NCBI GenBank assembly: GCA_021442155.1
Contig: CM038221.1
Span: 79,934,494-79,998,493, forward strand
Source of the DNA: Cymbidium sinense
Lineage: Eukaryota; Streptophyta; Magnoliopsida; Asparagales; Orchidaceae
DNA length: 64,000 bases
Reading direction: 5' to 3'
Part shown: positions 44,626 through 56,559 of the stretch, piece by piece
Position numbering within the stretch: position 1 is the first letter of the stretch
Layout: each line of letters opens with the position of its first letter
Notes under the pieces: generated by a model
What the model was told of the DNA's origin: nothing
The model's input: only the letters and a program-made list of their open reading frames with translations
Database searches by the model: none
Program-made: the position numbers and the translations under genes

Positions 44626-47279
44626 TTTCTTTCCTATGTATATTTGTATTAGAATTTGTAAAGAGCTTTAATTTGCATGTATAAATAATTCAATCAAGTC
44701 AAATATAACTTTCAAACATATGCATCCATCATCATTTAAGTTTGCTAAAATATATTGCATGTATAGATATCCTAAGCGTTAAAGTCATATGCATGTTACA
44801 TGTGATGGAAAGCAATGATTTGATATATGTCATGTGATAGTAATTCAACATATTAATCTTAAGATGTCTTTTGTATTGAATAGAATTATTTGAGGTTAAC
44901 CTGAACTGAGGATTAATAAAAATTTTAATAATCCATTCCTAAAGAAAACTAAGTCATCAAAATATGCTTTAGAAAATGACTTAAGGTAGGGATGAAATAG
45001 GCTAAGGCTCTTTTTTCTCTTTATAACACTTAGATGCTAAGTGCATGTCAAATGAAACCAAGTAAATCATAAATTAAAATTCACAAACCAACTAATCAAC
45101 TTGAAATAAAACCAATCCTTATGATAAATTAAATTCTTCCATGTTTAGAAATTTATAACTCTAATGCTTAGTTAAGACATACCACACAAAGCCTTAACAC
45201 ACACATTAGAATTAAGCCACCACTTCTAGTCTTAAGCTAGGATGGTGTATGTGTGATGTATGCTTTGTTTTATGATGTAATGTTTTAGACTAGATATGAG
45301 GGTGTATGTTTTGTAGACTGAATATTTGGTCACTTTTAGCCTAATCATGTTTTATGTATGAGATTATGCTTATGGGTTGCTTAAAAATCAATATAAATAT
45401 TCTCTTTACTGGTTGCTTAAACCCCTAAGCATAATCCAACTTAGGATAGGTGGGCTTAGTTACCCATGTGTGGGGTGCTAAGTCCAAATTATAAAGATAA
45501 TTGCTTGGGGTTTGAATATATATTTAGCTAACCTCTATTTTGCAGGTGTAGTTTGATTTACTTTCTATATATAAATATAATTTTGCATTAAGAATTACAA
45601 TTAGTGCTATGAGGTTTAGATAGAGTAGTGGCCAGAAGGCTTAGTCATGGGGTTCCCTATGATGCCTCAAAGCAAATCAAATCAAAAAAAATGAAGAAAG
45701 AAGAAATGAAGAAAATAAGACCCAAATAGCATGTATTCAATTTCAATTATAATTATTCTTTTATATTCCAGGTTGTCTAAGGGTAGAGCTTAGCTACCCA
45801 TCTTTTCTCTTTTTGAGATGTACGGTGATACCTGACTACATTGGCCTCTTATTCTTTTATGATAGTCTATAAAATTGATTAATTATTTTTTTAGATTGCG
45901 CAATACGATTGCTTCTTCTTTGTAATTTCTTAATGTTTGATGTTTTAATATGTGGCCTAGATGCGGTAGGCTCTTAGGCTAAAAATTAATTTTTCTATTT
46001 GACTACTAACTCATAACAAGTTTTAAAGTAATTCAGAACCTCACCCTAAAGCATAGGTGTTAAATAAGATAATTAAAATATTTTGTAACCCCATAGTTGT
46101 ATGGTTCTATGTCTCACATCATGCACGCATATTCTTTCTTCCTTGAATATGAGGGATCTCCATCTTTACATGATAGGGGAATGCTTGGTGAGTGAGGGCA
46201 TCCCTTGTTGTGAAGAACACCTCTTCTCACTGATTTAGCCAATAATACCATTTAATCATGCATTTAGGCATAGAAATGTCCTAAGCCTTTGTCCAAATGA
46301 ATGTGTCAAAATGAAATAAAAATTGAAAAGATTTTGTATTTATAGATTAAGTCATATGCTCATACCACTCATACTCTTGTCTATTAAAGAGTGGATTTAG
46401 GACTTTAGTTTTCTTTCCAAAATTAAATAACTACCCTAGCTATCTTACAATTTTGTAAGATTGGACCACATGATTTTGAATCATAGGATGTGTTAGCTGG
46501 TGACCACTTAAGGCGGTTGTAAGTCCAGAAGTCAGAAGACTCATCCTCTCTTGTGGAGGTAAATCATTATGTCCTCTTTCGCTTAGATTTAGGTCATGTT
46601 TTAGCTTGTGTTAACACTCACTAAATTTAGGATCCAAGGTTCTTATTTCTCTTGGGCTATAAGCATAAATCCTCACCTCTTAGGCATTTCCATAATCTTG
46701 TGTTGATGGATTATAAGCCTTAGCAATCTAATGAAAATCCAACTCAAATAAATAAATCTATTAACTTTCAAACATATAAAGCCCCACCATAGGATAGATT
46801 GGAATGCTCACTAGGATTTCTAGTATCATGAGCATTTCCCACTTCCTCCCTTTGGATTCTAAAAATAAGTCTTCTCCTTGAACAATCCCACTTGATTTTT
46901 CAAAGAAAACCAATTCCTTGATATGCTTGACTTTGAAATCTTTGGAGACAATAATTGTCTACTTTAATCTAGAATATTTTTAAGGAATCTATATTCCTTA
47001 GGATGTAATTACCTATGGAGGCTTGCCTACTTAAGAACCTGGTTTAAAATAAACCTTGCTTTACTTTTCCATGTAAAGTAGAAGAAAAATATCTGGTATA
47101 TTTGAAGACCCATCATGCCTTAGGAGTCCTAATTAAGTGATTAGGTCCATTTGGGTGATGTCTCTATCTTTCGAGATAGTATATCACACCTTAATGTCAT
47201 ACCCGATCACTTTAATAAGTACCCCATACGATCTACGTGGTGTCCACCCACATCCAAAAATAAACACCACTAATTTTTC

Positions 47280-47297
47280 TGGTGACTCCATCGGGGA
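47280..47297 (+). promoter_or_regulatory. Primer-binding site of element D
   Basis: TGGTGACTCCATCGGGGA, 10 nt after the LTR end ACACCA. It matches the TGG(C/T)GACTCC..GGGGA primer-binding sequence of Tat/Ogre elements, for which tRNA-Arg is the accepted primer. It sets the sense strand of D as plus and marks the start of its internal region. Confidence 0.72.
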
Positions 47298-47600
47298 TGT
47301 GTTCTCATCTCCATTTTTAGTAGACAATTATCGTCTCCAAAAATATTGGCCCTTTGTTCATTTTATTCTTAAGCAAAGGTAGCCAACATCCTTTAGTTTT
47401 TAGGACCTCACTCCCATTTAGGTCCTAAGACTCCTATTGGGTCCCGCAATAGGTAATAATAAATTGATTAAAGAAAGGAGATGACAAAATATAAATCAAA
47501 TAGAAGTTAGAACCTATTACCACCAGCTTGGTGAAGCAAGGTTCTTTTCATATTTAATAAAACCTTGATAAAATCCAAAGTAAAATAAGTGAAATCTTTT
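47298..47600 (+). other. Start of D leader
   Basis: Non-coding. It resembles the F leader (17401-17600) and ends where the hairpin repeats begin. Confidence 0.55.
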
Positions 47601-47619
47601 ATAATATTTTCAAAGAAAA

Positions 47620-48865
47620 ATTATGTGAACTTCACTTAACATAATAAAATTTGTTAAGTGAAGGTTCTCTTATAAAGTTAAAGTCAAGCAAAATAAAATC
47701 AAAATCTTTTAAACCCTTTTCCAAATAAAATTTATTGAACCTCATTTAGCATACTTAAAATTGCTAAGTAAATGTTCCCCTTTTCAAAATCAAAATTAAG
47801 TCAAAACAACAAACCACCCTTTCAAAAATAAACATACTCAAATTCTTTTTCAAAGAAAAATTAACTAACTCCATTTAACATACTTAAATTTGTTAAATGA
47901 GGGTCCCCTTTTCAAAATAAAAATCAAACATACTCAAAATATTTTCAAACAAAATCAACTCCATATAACACACCCAAATATGTTAAATGAGAGCCTCATT
48001 TTCAAAAATTGAAACAAAATCTAACAACCAAGATGCAATTGGACTCCATTTAGCATACCCAAATTTGTTAAGTGATAGTTTCCTTTTTCAAAATCAAAAT
48101 AAAATCAAAATAAACAACATATAACTTAACCCTATTTAACATACCCAAATTTGCAAATTAAAGTTCCATTTTCAAAACCAAATTAAAATAAAAACATCTA
48201 ACACACATTTGAACTCCATTTAACATACCTAAATTTGTTAAATGAGAGTTCAATTTTCAAGATCAAAGCAAAATAGCACATCAGCAAACAAACAATCAAA
48301 TGCATAAGTGCTCCATTTAATATACCTAAATTTGTTAAATGAGAGTCTCATCTTCAAAACAAAATCAAACTCCAGAAACAAACATCAAATATGTAATTGA
48401 ACTCTATTTGACATACCTGAATTTGTCGAACAAGAGTTCCCGTTTCAAAAATCAAATCAACAACAAACATCAAATACATTTTTGAACTCCATCTAACATA
48501 CCTAAATTTATAAAATGAGAGTTCTTCTTTTCAAAATCAAATAAACAAATCAACAATTAACAGTCAAACCATCAAGCCAAAAAGCTTTCAAAATTCTCAA
48601 ACATGCAATTGAGCCCCATTTAGTATACCTAAATTTGTTAAGAAAAGGTTCTAAAATTAAATCTCAACAAAATAAAATAACAAACATATGTCCAAAAGTT
48701 TGTCCAAAATAATTGAACCTCATTCAACATACTTAAATTTGTTGGATGTGGGTCCCAAAATTGAAATCAAATTCAAATATGCAAGGCAAAGTCTCTCCTC
48801 CAAATTCTTAAATCTCTCCAATATAATGAACCCCATTTAGCATACCTAAATTTATTAAGTGTGGG
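47620..48865 (+). repeat. Thirteen hairpin-forming repeats in the D leader
   Basis: Thirteen copies of CTCCATTTAACATACCTAAA then TTTGTTAAATGAGAGTTC occur near 47632, 47735, 47866, 47957, 48043, 48128, 48213, 48306, 48396, 48485, 48610, 48718 and 48826. Spacing is 85-131 bp, separated by AAATCAAA-rich filler. CTC(C)ATTTAACA and TGTTAAATGAG are reverse complements, so each copy can fold into an 11-bp stem with a ~9-nt loop. Several copies show paired changes. It lies in the untranslated leader between the primer-binding site and gag. Confidence 0.9.
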
Positions 48866-49011
48866 TTCAAGTTCAAAAAAAAAAAATCAAATCAAAATCA
48901 ACAATTCAAGTCAACAGTTCAAGGCAAGTGTCTAATTCAATTCTTTTTTTCAACAATGCAGAGATACCAGCCCAGTTCTTTTTCCTCCCTTCTTATAGAC
49001 AGTTCATCGCC

Positions 49012-50940
49012 ATGTCTTCTAGTAAGCTGATCTTCTCGTTCTCCTCTAGTGTGGATTTGGCCTAGGACCAGGCCATAATCATCGCTGCCCCTATGATCCA
49101 ATTTGGACTTGGCTTTGAGAACTTCAAAGTCACATGTGAGGGACCAACCCTCACCACTATCAGCAGAGAGGAGGTGGCAGGGAAGAAGCCACTTCTCTGA
49201 TTTGATCTCCAGTCTAGTTTTGAGTTTCCCTCTCTGAAGAGGAAGGCTGGTATGGTTTATATACTCCTATTAGTTCCAGTTAAGCCAGTCTCAGAGCCAA
49301 TGTTAGCATTAGTGCCAGTATAGTCTGTTACCCCTACTACAGTTCCACCACGGGCTAGTACCTCCTCGTTGCTTCTCCCTGTTATGAAGGGGAAAGCTAT
49401 CTTGGCCTCTAAGATAGTCTCCCCTACCTTCGAGGTAGGTTCTAGCTCTCATTCTGCCTCGCTCACTAAGACTCAGTGTTGCAACAAGAACTGCAAGATC
49501 AAGTAACAGTATGAGCACGAGGTGAGGTAGATTGATGATGCCTCTCATGTTGCTGAGGAGGGTTCCTCTTGTGAGAGCTCTTCATTCTTGGGTGATAGTA
49601 GGTTCCTCTCCCTCTCAACTTCAGAGGGAGAGGAAGATTATCATAGAATCACTGCATCACCCTTGCCGCTTATAGAGTTGGAGATACCATCTAGGGATAA
49701 GAGGAAGTCATACGCTAGTCTACGATCTGTTCTTCCTTGAGTCAGTAGAGCCCATGGATGCTCAGAGTATAGTACTTTACATGATTTGAGGAGCCTGATC
49801 CCTATGAGTGTTATGGATTAGATACATAGAGAGAGGGCCTCTGAGGCCAAAGTTACTTCCCAAGCAGGCAAGCGTAAGAGGAGGAGGTTTTCCAGCCAAT
49901 CAGTGGCCTCCTCTTTGATGGATTTCCTTGATCAATGAGTTGTTAGAGCCAATCATTTTGACCGCATAGTCCTTAACAGTACCACCAGTCATAGAAGGAG
50001 ATCTCTGGAAGAGAGACAGTTTGTGTCACCCACACTACACCACTCTTCTTGTTGTCCACCTTTGCCAGTCTAGGTTCCAACATCCACTATCACCACAAAG
50101 TCCCACAAGCCCTTTTTTGGAGACAGAGCTTCTCCACTAGTGATCCAGCTATGGGCCAAGGATCCCATTCCATCTATTCCACTCATTGACATGAGATCGA
50201 GCTTCCCTGCTCGACCTTCCACTTCAGCTGTGGTGAAGATGGAGTGGTGACCTAAGAGCGTCGTGGTTGCTCCACTTTCACAATAGTTGGAGGAAGAGGG
50301 GGGAGGGGATACCAACATAGTCCCCATGTCAGTTGATCCAACTAGGGAGTGGACCTCACCAGCTCAAAGTATTTAGTGCATAAAGTCTATAGAGCTCAAT
50401 CTAGTGGTCAGTCATTCACCAGCCTATATTCTGGTAGAGTAGGTCAGAGTAGATGACCGTTCTTTAGAGGACATTTTAGAAGACTACCATCTAGCTTAAA
50501 TAGATAGTGGAGTGACCATTAGGAAGAAGAGGCGAGTTGACCCCATTTAGGATGACATGTTGAATGACTTAGCTGAAGTCCACATGGTTGACACTCGAGG
50601 ATCCCTACAAAAGGAACAATATAGCTAGGAAGGTGTTGTAGTTGAGGAAGGTGACACCTTTCACTCAACTCAACAACTCCTCCACCAACTCAAGTAGAAG
50701 GATGACCAAATAGGATGGAAAAAAAAAAGAGTAGAGGAGTTGATGGAAGTAGTTCTAGCCTTGCAGAACTAAGCCCATGTCTCATAACCTTCCCCTATGG
50801 TGGCTGATTGGCCAGAGTTGGTACATACCTTAGATCATCCTAAGTGCACTCCCATGGATGATGATGCTGGTAGCTTGCATAGGAAGGTCACTAATAACAC
50901 CTCCATGCATGAAAAGGATATCAAGCAAATGGTCGAGTAA
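49012..50940 (+). pseudogene. D gag N-terminal region / leader ORF, decayed but in one frame
   Basis: From the ATG at 49012 a single frame runs for more than 1.9 kb, in phase with the gag core ATG at 50941, interrupted by about twenty stops but with no visible frameshift. It opens MSSSKLIFSFSSSVDLA, then IQFGLGFENFKVTCEGPTLT. A Ser/Glu-rich segment with ESSSFLGDSRFLSLSTSEGE (about 49580-49630), a basic KRKRRRFSSQS (49870-49900) and many Ser/Pro/Lys stretches follow. About 12 of 21 stops are TAG. Tat/Ogre elements often have a variable ORF or gag extension here; no enzymatic domain is visible. Confidence 0.6.
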
Positions 50941-51560
50941 TTGGTGAAGGAAACATTAACGCAAGCCCTGGGAGTTCATCTGTTCCAAAGGTATACCCTA
51001 CTTAAAGGAATTTATGTAGTTCAATACCCTAAGGGTTTTGGGTCACCATTCTTTAAGAGTTTTGATGGCACTAGGAACCCATGGCAGTATATTACACACT
51101 TCAGAGCTAGTTGTTGCAACACCGATAGCAGTGATGCACTTCTTTTTACCTTTATGTCAGTAGCTTAGCAAGTGTCGTATTTGATTGGTATGCTGAACTG
51201 TCTAACGGTTTGGTGAATACCTTTATTAAGTTAGATCATATCTTCATCAAGAGATTTACATGAGCTCAACAAAGGGCAACTATAGGTGACCTCATTATAG
51301 GGAAACAAAAACCCAATGAGTCCCTTGTTGACTATATTCTTAGATGGCACAACTTGAGTATGAAATGTGAACCACAGCTATCTGAAAAACATGCCATTGA
51401 GATTCTACTTAAGAATATATATGGCTCGATCTCCTTCATTCTTAAGGACTTCACTATAAAGACATCTGAGAATCTAATCAGCAAGATAGCTAACCTACAA
51501 GAGGAAGCCAAGCATTTACCCTTTTTAGACCAATCATTTAAGCCTAAGCCTTAGCATATA
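50941..51560 (+). pseudogene. D Gag capsid-like domain (retrotransposon gag, PF03732-like)
   Basis: The frame gives LKGIYVVQYPKGFGSPFFKS, then FDGTRNPWQYITHFRASC. After one frameshift it gives VFDWYAELSNGLVNTFIKLD, then RATIGDLIIGKQKPNESLVD, then YILRWHNLSMKCEPQLSEKH, then FILKDFTIKTSENLISKIAN and LQEEAKHLPFL. F.G..P..H..HF, WY..L, and E.L.DYI.RW are the signature motifs of the plant gypsy capsid domain, which packages RNA into virus-like particles. Length and order are normal for the family. Two or more stops and one frameshift inactivate it. Confidence 0.88.
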
Positions 51561-52050
51561 TTTGAAAAGAAGCCTAGCATATTTGTATCAATGGCTAAGG
51601 GGAAGCAACCAACTAGAGTTTAGTTTAAGAGGGCCATATTTCAGCAACCTCCACTATCACCTCCTCTTCCACCACCTTGGCCACTATACCAGCTGCCACA
51701 ATGGCCACCACCACTGCCACAATATCAATATCAGTATCCACCACCAAGTAGCTATTTTCCACTTACTCTTGATGAAAATTAAGAAAGTCATACTCATTCA
51801 AGAGGGAGGTAGTCAGGAAAATCTTCAAGAATCTCTTGAAGAAACTTGATTTCTAGCTACCCAAGCCTAAGAGGCCGGAGGAAAATGGGCAAGAGTGATG
51901 ATCCTAGCTATTTCCCCTACCACCGCATGTTAGGCCATGTCTTAGAGGATTGCATCACTTTTAAGGACTGGCTTGAGCATAGCTACAAGTCAGGAGCTAT
52001 AGCCATCCTTAAGAAATACTTAATTAGAACAACCATCTGGTTCAATTAGA
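51561..52050 (+). pseudogene. D Gag proline-rich and zinc-knuckle-like region
   Basis: A proline-rich run (PPLSPPLPPPWPLYQLPQWP, 51640-51700) is followed after a frame change by DPSYFPYHRMLGHVLEDCIT then FKDWLEH (51900-51990). Tat elements have Y-C-x2-H-x3-GH-x4-C there. The H..GH..C part is present, but the first Cys is Phe (TTC), so the zinc knuckle is broken. Confidence 0.75.
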
Positions 52051-52840
52051 GTAATCCTTGGGGATACTTTCAATCCTCTTAAGACCAAAAGAAGGTTGGG
52101 ATATTTCCTTATCCCATACCTCAAAGAAAATCATCTCTAAAATTAAGAAACTTTCTCTATAGGTGCCTGAAGCAACTCAAACCTCTAATACCAAGGAAGG
52201 TTTGCTAGTTGTGAAGGATAACATAGGTAGAGTGGAAGCCTAGCAGCAGTAGCAACCTACCACACTTGCTCGAGATAGATTTATAGCACAACCACCATCT
52301 GAGTCTAGCACTCTTTCTCCATTATAGCTACTACCGCCTCTACTAGCTCTTCTTCTACTGAGGAGCATTATATCCATAGATGAGGTCACCAAACCCCTCA
52401 CTCTGCTTACTTTACTTGAGTTTTATTATGTACGTCCACCCAAATTAAAGAATTAATGAGGAAAGTTGATTCCACTTAAAATCTTTCTACTATTAATGTC
52501 CTAATTTTACTTTTATAAAAAGCTCTCCAAGTCTAATTAATAATAGCTCAAATAGTTTTGATCCATTCCTCTCTAATTCAGAATTAGATTTTTCTTCTCT
52601 AAATCAATCAAGTTTACCTCTTGAGATAAACTTGGAGTCATCTGACTCTGAGGATCCCTTAGGAGAAGCTGTAGTATACCTGATGAGCAGGTAGAAATTT
52701 CCATGAACTCATCATTTCAAGAAGTCACAGAAGCCAACCTATGTAGTGGCAAAGTTCTACCTCCTAGGATAGCACCTTAGGATAAGGGTAAGCAGGTCAT
52801 TCATTCTAGTGAGTAGATAGCCCCTCCACAAGATGCTCCA
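52051..52840 (+). pseudogene. Degraded gag-protease linker of D
   Basis: No domain is recognised. Readable pieces include LTLLTLLEFYYVRPP near 52400-52440 and SELDFSSLNQSSLPLEINLE then SSDSEDPLGEA near 52575-52670 (acidic, Ser-rich). The placement between the zinc-knuckle-like motif and protease, and the same orientation, make it the inter-domain linker. Confidence 0.45.
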
Positions 52841-52849
52841 CCTACGGAT

Positions 52850-53600
52850 ATGCTTGCAAAAGACCACCCTAGAGTTGATTACAATGTCTTAGCTCATCTA
52901 AGAAAGTTGTCAGCTAAGCTAAGCATATACAACACCATTATCTTATCCAAAGAGATAAGGGAATCTTTAGTCAAAGCTTTGCTAAACCTAGAGATAAGCT
53001 TAGCTCAATTGACTGCTACTGGAGATGAAGCACATTACTTGAAGGATATCTTAAGAGTTATATTCAGTGATGAAGACCTACTTTTATGGATGATCGAGCA
53101 CAACCGTCCTCTCTACATTATAGTGGATATTGGCAGATTCAAGCTATCCAGAGTTCTGGTTGACTCGGGTGCATCAGTCAACTTTATGAGTCTAAGAACT
53201 CTTTCCTACTTGAGGATTAACATCTCTAAATGTTAAAAGGATAGGTTGATGTTGAAAGGATTCAATGAATAAGGAGAGAGGGCCTTAAGCCTTATAGTGT
53301 TGCCATTAGAGATAGATGATTGGAAGACTGAAGCCATGTTTAATATAATAGACTCAGGTACATCTTTAAATGCCTTGCTTGGGAGACCATGGATACATGA
53401 GAACAACATGGTTCCATCCTCTTTATATTAGTGCATCAAGTTCATGAGAGGTGGAATCGAATATTGTGTCAAAGGAGATCTTAAACTCTTTTCAGTTCAA
53501 GAGGTTGGGATATATGAGGATGCAACCTACCTCCCTCAAAACTAAAAATTATATTCTCGTAAACTTAGTCAAAATTCACATGTGGGAGAAAAAGAAAGAT
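52850..53600 (+). pseudogene. D aspartic protease (retropepsin)
   Basis: A 128-codon open stretch gives VDYNVLAHLRKLSAKLSIYN, then FSDEDLLLWMIEHNRPLYII, then the active-site RVLVDSGASVNFMSL with DSGAS at 53162-53176. Flap and C-terminal segments follow: LPLEIDDWKTEAMFNIID-like near 53305-53350 and NALLGRPWIHENNMVP near 53370-53415 (LGRPWIH is standard for Tat proteases). The enzyme cleaves the Gag-Pol polyprotein. The catalytic Asp is kept although the gene has stops at 53234 and 53428. Confidence 0.9.
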
Positions 53601-53680
53601 AAGAAAGAAAAGAAAGAAAAGAAAGAAAAAGAAAAAGAAAAGAAAAATGAAAATAAAATTGAAAAGAAAAGGGAGCAAGA
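53586..53680 (+). repeat. AAAGA-rich simple repeat in D pol
   Basis: About 95 bp of (AAAGA)n/(GAAAA)n, translated as a Lys/Glu run between protease and RT. It is probably an expansion of a Lys/Glu-rich linker. Confidence 0.9.
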
Positions 53681-53689
53681 AATAGACTC

Positions 53690-54540
53690 ATAGGAGGAAG
53701 TGGAGCCTGAGATTAGGCTCCACCCACAGTTCGTTACTCCATTTGAACATGTGTGGAGGATGACCTAACCCCCACCAGGATGAGGAAAAGACAAGTCCAG
53801 AGGCAGTCCCAGGGGTGGAAGACCTCCATCCCTACCACCGACCAAGATATTGGCTCTAGCTACTAGGAATACACCTGCTACCCATATAGACTTAGAATCT
53901 AGTTCAGTGGATGAGTCTTATAGCCAGCTCTTCTTGATAGCAGAACCCATTGGAAGTGACACTCGAGCCAAACAGTGATGAAGACTGGATCCCTAAGCAA
54001 AGCATAAGTGTATCCAAGTCCTCTTTATGTGAAATTATTAGGCACCAGTTGGGAACTTTAGCTCTAATCCCACATTTCTCACAAAAAGTTGAGAGTTTGT
54101 TTAAATCATCCATAAATCATAAAAGATTTAAAGGTTCTTTCCTGGAGCATCATCCTCAAGCCACGAAGTTGATGTAGAACTTGAGGATAATTCATATAAA
54201 TCTTTAATAGAATTATCTTTTGATTGGTACTCACCTTATGTTCATAATTTAGCAAAGAAAGGGTTAATCCCATATAAATGGTCTAAGCACAGGTCTGATT
54301 ACTTCAAAAGGATATGAAATAATAGATGTAAAAGCCCTCAATCATGACCAAGACTAGGCTTTAGCACAATAGGCCCAGTCTATAATGACGATTACTACTT
54401 AGTCATCACCAATCATTTGTAATCTAATATGTTCTTTTCAAATCACATTAACTCATATGATAAGGCATGCTTAGAAACTTCGAATGACCTAGATGATTTC
54501 CAAGTCAAAGATGCACCACTAGAATTTGAAGAAGAAATCA
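53690..54540 (+). pseudogene. D protease-RT linker
   Basis: Readable pieces include LEPNSDEDWIPKQSISV then SSLCEIIRHQLGTLALIPHF near 53960-54080, FDWYSPYVHNLAKKGLIPYK near 54220-54280, and NDLDDFQVKDAPLEFEEEIN near 54485-54545. No catalytic motif occurs. In this family a long, weakly conserved linker precedes the RT. The antisense frame at 53904-54113 is not a gene. Confidence 0.6.
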
Positions 54541-54544
54541 ATCA

Positions 54545-55560
54545 ATGATCGATGAACTCAAAGAAATCAACATAAGAACTGAAGAAGATCCACGCTTAAC
54601 ATACATCAGTTCTTTATTGAATGAAACTGAAACCAATGACTTAGTTAGGATACTTACTGAGTTTTAGGACTGCTTTGCATGGAGTTATGAAGAGATGATT
54701 GGATTGGCTCCTAACGTAGTAGTCCATAAGCTAGCAATACAGCCTGATGCTAACCCTATCAAGCAAGCTCCTAGACACATGCATTAGATATTGAACAACA
54801 GGTCATTTCTAAATTCAAGAAACTGATCAATGTTGATTTCAACGAGGAGGAAAAAAAATCCAACTGGTTGGCTAGCATCGTTCCAGTTAAGAAGAAAAAT
54901 GGCTGAATTTGCATATACCTCAATTTTAGGGATCTAAATAAGGTATGTCCAAAAGATGAATTTTCACTGCCCATACTAGAACTTATGATATAAATTGCCT
55001 CATCTCATGTAGTCTTCTCCTTTATGGATGGCTCATCTAGATACAACTAAATAAAGATGGCCTTTGAAGATGAGAAAAATACTTCCTTTAAAACTCTGAT
55101 TAGAATATATTACTATAAGGTCATGTCATTTGGCCTTAAAAATTATGATGCTACATACCAGCAAGTCATGACTTGAATCTTTGACAAACTCATTCATCAT
55201 CAAGTTGAATGCTACGTCGATGATCTCATGGTCAAAAGTAAAGAAAAGGAAGGCTATATCTCTTTGACTAGAGAGTAGCTTTCGAACGGTTGAGATAATA
55301 CGTCCTCAAAATGAACCCCCTAAAGTGTGCATTCAGAGTAATTTTAAGGAAATTCCTTGGGTTGTCATCCGAGATCGTGGAATCAAAATTGACCCATAGA
55401 AGATCAAAGCAATATTAAAAATGCCACACCCTAAAAGTCTAACTCAGCTCAGATCATTCCAAGGGTGGTTGGCATATCTAAGATGCTTTATATCCAACCT
55501 ATCGGGAAGATGCCAACCATTTTCAGCACTTGTCAAGAAGGACGTCAAGTTCAAGTAGGA
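54545..55560 (+). pseudogene. D reverse transcriptase
   Basis: In order: DELKEINIRTEEDPRLTYIS, then CFAWSYEEMIGLAPNVVVHK, then PIKQAPRHMH, then GWLASIVPVKKKNG, then LNKVCPKDEFSLPI, then FSFMDGSSRYN near 55020-55050 (first catalytic Asp), then YKVMSFGLKNYDATYQQVMT, and CYVDDLMVKSKEKEG with YVDD at 55213-55224. Thumb pieces SEIVESKLTH-like and RSFQGWLAYLRCFISNLSGR follow near 55370-55510. All catalytic Asp residues are kept. More than ten stops and several frameshifts occur after the YVDD box. RT copies the genomic RNA from the tRNA primer. Confidence 0.92.
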
Positions 55561-56050
55561 TGACAAGTGATAACATGCTTTTGAAGATGTCAAGCAGTAC
55601 TTGATTACGCTGCCAATTCTAGCAGCCCTTATCCCAAGAAAGCCGCTAATACTCTACACTGCTACATTAGATGACTCCCTAGGTGCTTTGTTGGCCCAAG
55701 CTAATGATAAAAGGTAAGAGAACATGCTTTACTATCTCATCCACCATCTAATTCCTATTGAAGCCAACTACCTACCCATTGAGAAGGATTTCTTAGCTTT
55801 AACTTTGCATCCCAAAAGCTACAACATTACATCCTTTCTTATAAAGCCAAAATAATTTTTAAAATCAATCCACTATAATATCTCATGACACAGCTGATGT
55901 TATCCGGACGGTTGGCACATTGGTCCATGATTCTATCACAGTTTGATATCTCTTTTATACCCCTTCAAAATGACAAGCACTCATAGATTTCTTAGCAGCA
56001 CACCCACTTCATGCTGATTCTCTACTTAGTGATGATCTCCCAGATGAAAA
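55561..56050 (+). pseudogene. D RNase H and tether
   Basis: After a frame change: KYLITLPILAALIPRKPLIL, then YTATLDDSLGALLAQANDKR, then MLYYLIHHLIPIEANYLPIE near 55590-55790, then the tether segment with MLSGRLAHWSMILSQFDISF and DFLAAHPLHADSLLSDDLPD near 55890-56045. This is the ordinary gypsy RNase H plus the segment that becomes a tether in Tat elements. Confidence 0.82.
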
Positions 56051-56054
56051 AATC

Positions 56055-56530
56055 ATGAACTTAGGGGAAACCAGCATTCATCACTGGGAGATGTATTTTG
56101 ATGGTGCAACTTCCTCTCAAAGGAGAGAAGAACCACAATCTACTCATCTAGGAAAGGCAGAGGTAGGAATAGTTCTCCTAACTCCAAACCATGATATGAT
56201 GAGTTTCTCATACCACCTATCTAATCCTTGCACCAACAATGAAGCCAAATATGAGGCCCTAATTTCCACTATGGAGTTAGCCATTTCGTTAATCATGGAG
56301 AACATCAACATCTTTGGGGATTCCCAACTAGTGGTCAACCAAATTGCTAGGTCCTATAAAGTTCTCAAACTTAGACTCCATCACTACCACAAGTACACCA
56401 TGGAGTTATTGTCCCAAATCCTAGATGTTACCATCTACAAGATTCCTTGAGGAGAAAATTTCATAGCATATACTTTAGCCAAGCTTGCCAAGGAGTTGAC
56501 ATGTCTGAAAGATGAGTACCTATCAATAGA
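56055..56530 (+). pseudogene. D second (archaeal-type) RNase H
   Basis: A 131-codon open frame starts MNLGETSIHHWEMYFDGATS, with YFDGA holding the first catalytic Asp. It continues VGIVLLTPNHDMMSFSYHLS, then NPCTNNEAKYEALISTMELA (catalytic Glu), then INIFGDSQLVVNQIARSYK (third Asp). A stop at 56448 falls in KIP*GENFIAYT; then LAKLAKELTC ends the domain. All catalytic positions are present. A second RNase H in this place defines the Tat lineage of Ty3/gypsy. Confidence 0.92.
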
Positions 56531-56559
56531 GGTCTGAAATAGGCAAGTCCTACCTCTTA

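Larger units (their letters stand above)
41012..47269 (+). mobile_element. 5' LTR of gypsy element D (6.26 kb)
   Basis: It starts TATTGACATAGATTTACCCG against C's RT; the expected TG has changed to TA. It ends ..AAATAAACACCA, 10 nt before the primer-binding site at 47280. It is homologous over its length to F (plus strand) and to A, B and G (minus strand). Subregions are a TTGAC/GTCAA-rich stretch (41160-41545), a GC-richer block (41560-42650), a TATA-like site (42676), a threefold ~250-bp repeat (43980-44620), and a terminal part with many short AT-rich repeats. No protein-coding capacity is visible. Confidence 0.8.

Noticed and set aside
47620..48865. Regular palindromic repeats separated by variable filler, resembling a CRISPR array
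   Set aside because: Plant nuclear DNA, imperfect units, filler that is itself repetitive, and a position inside a gypsy leader. I treat them as retrotransposon repeats.
49309..50327. Minus-strand frames at 49309-49548 and 50070-50327
   Set aside because: Antisense shadows of the Ser/Pro-rich gag-side frame of D, which is continuous in one frame over 2 kb.
53451..53693. Lys/Glu-rich 80-codon frame as a nucleolar-type protein
   Set aside because: An AAAGA simple repeat read through between protease and RT of D.
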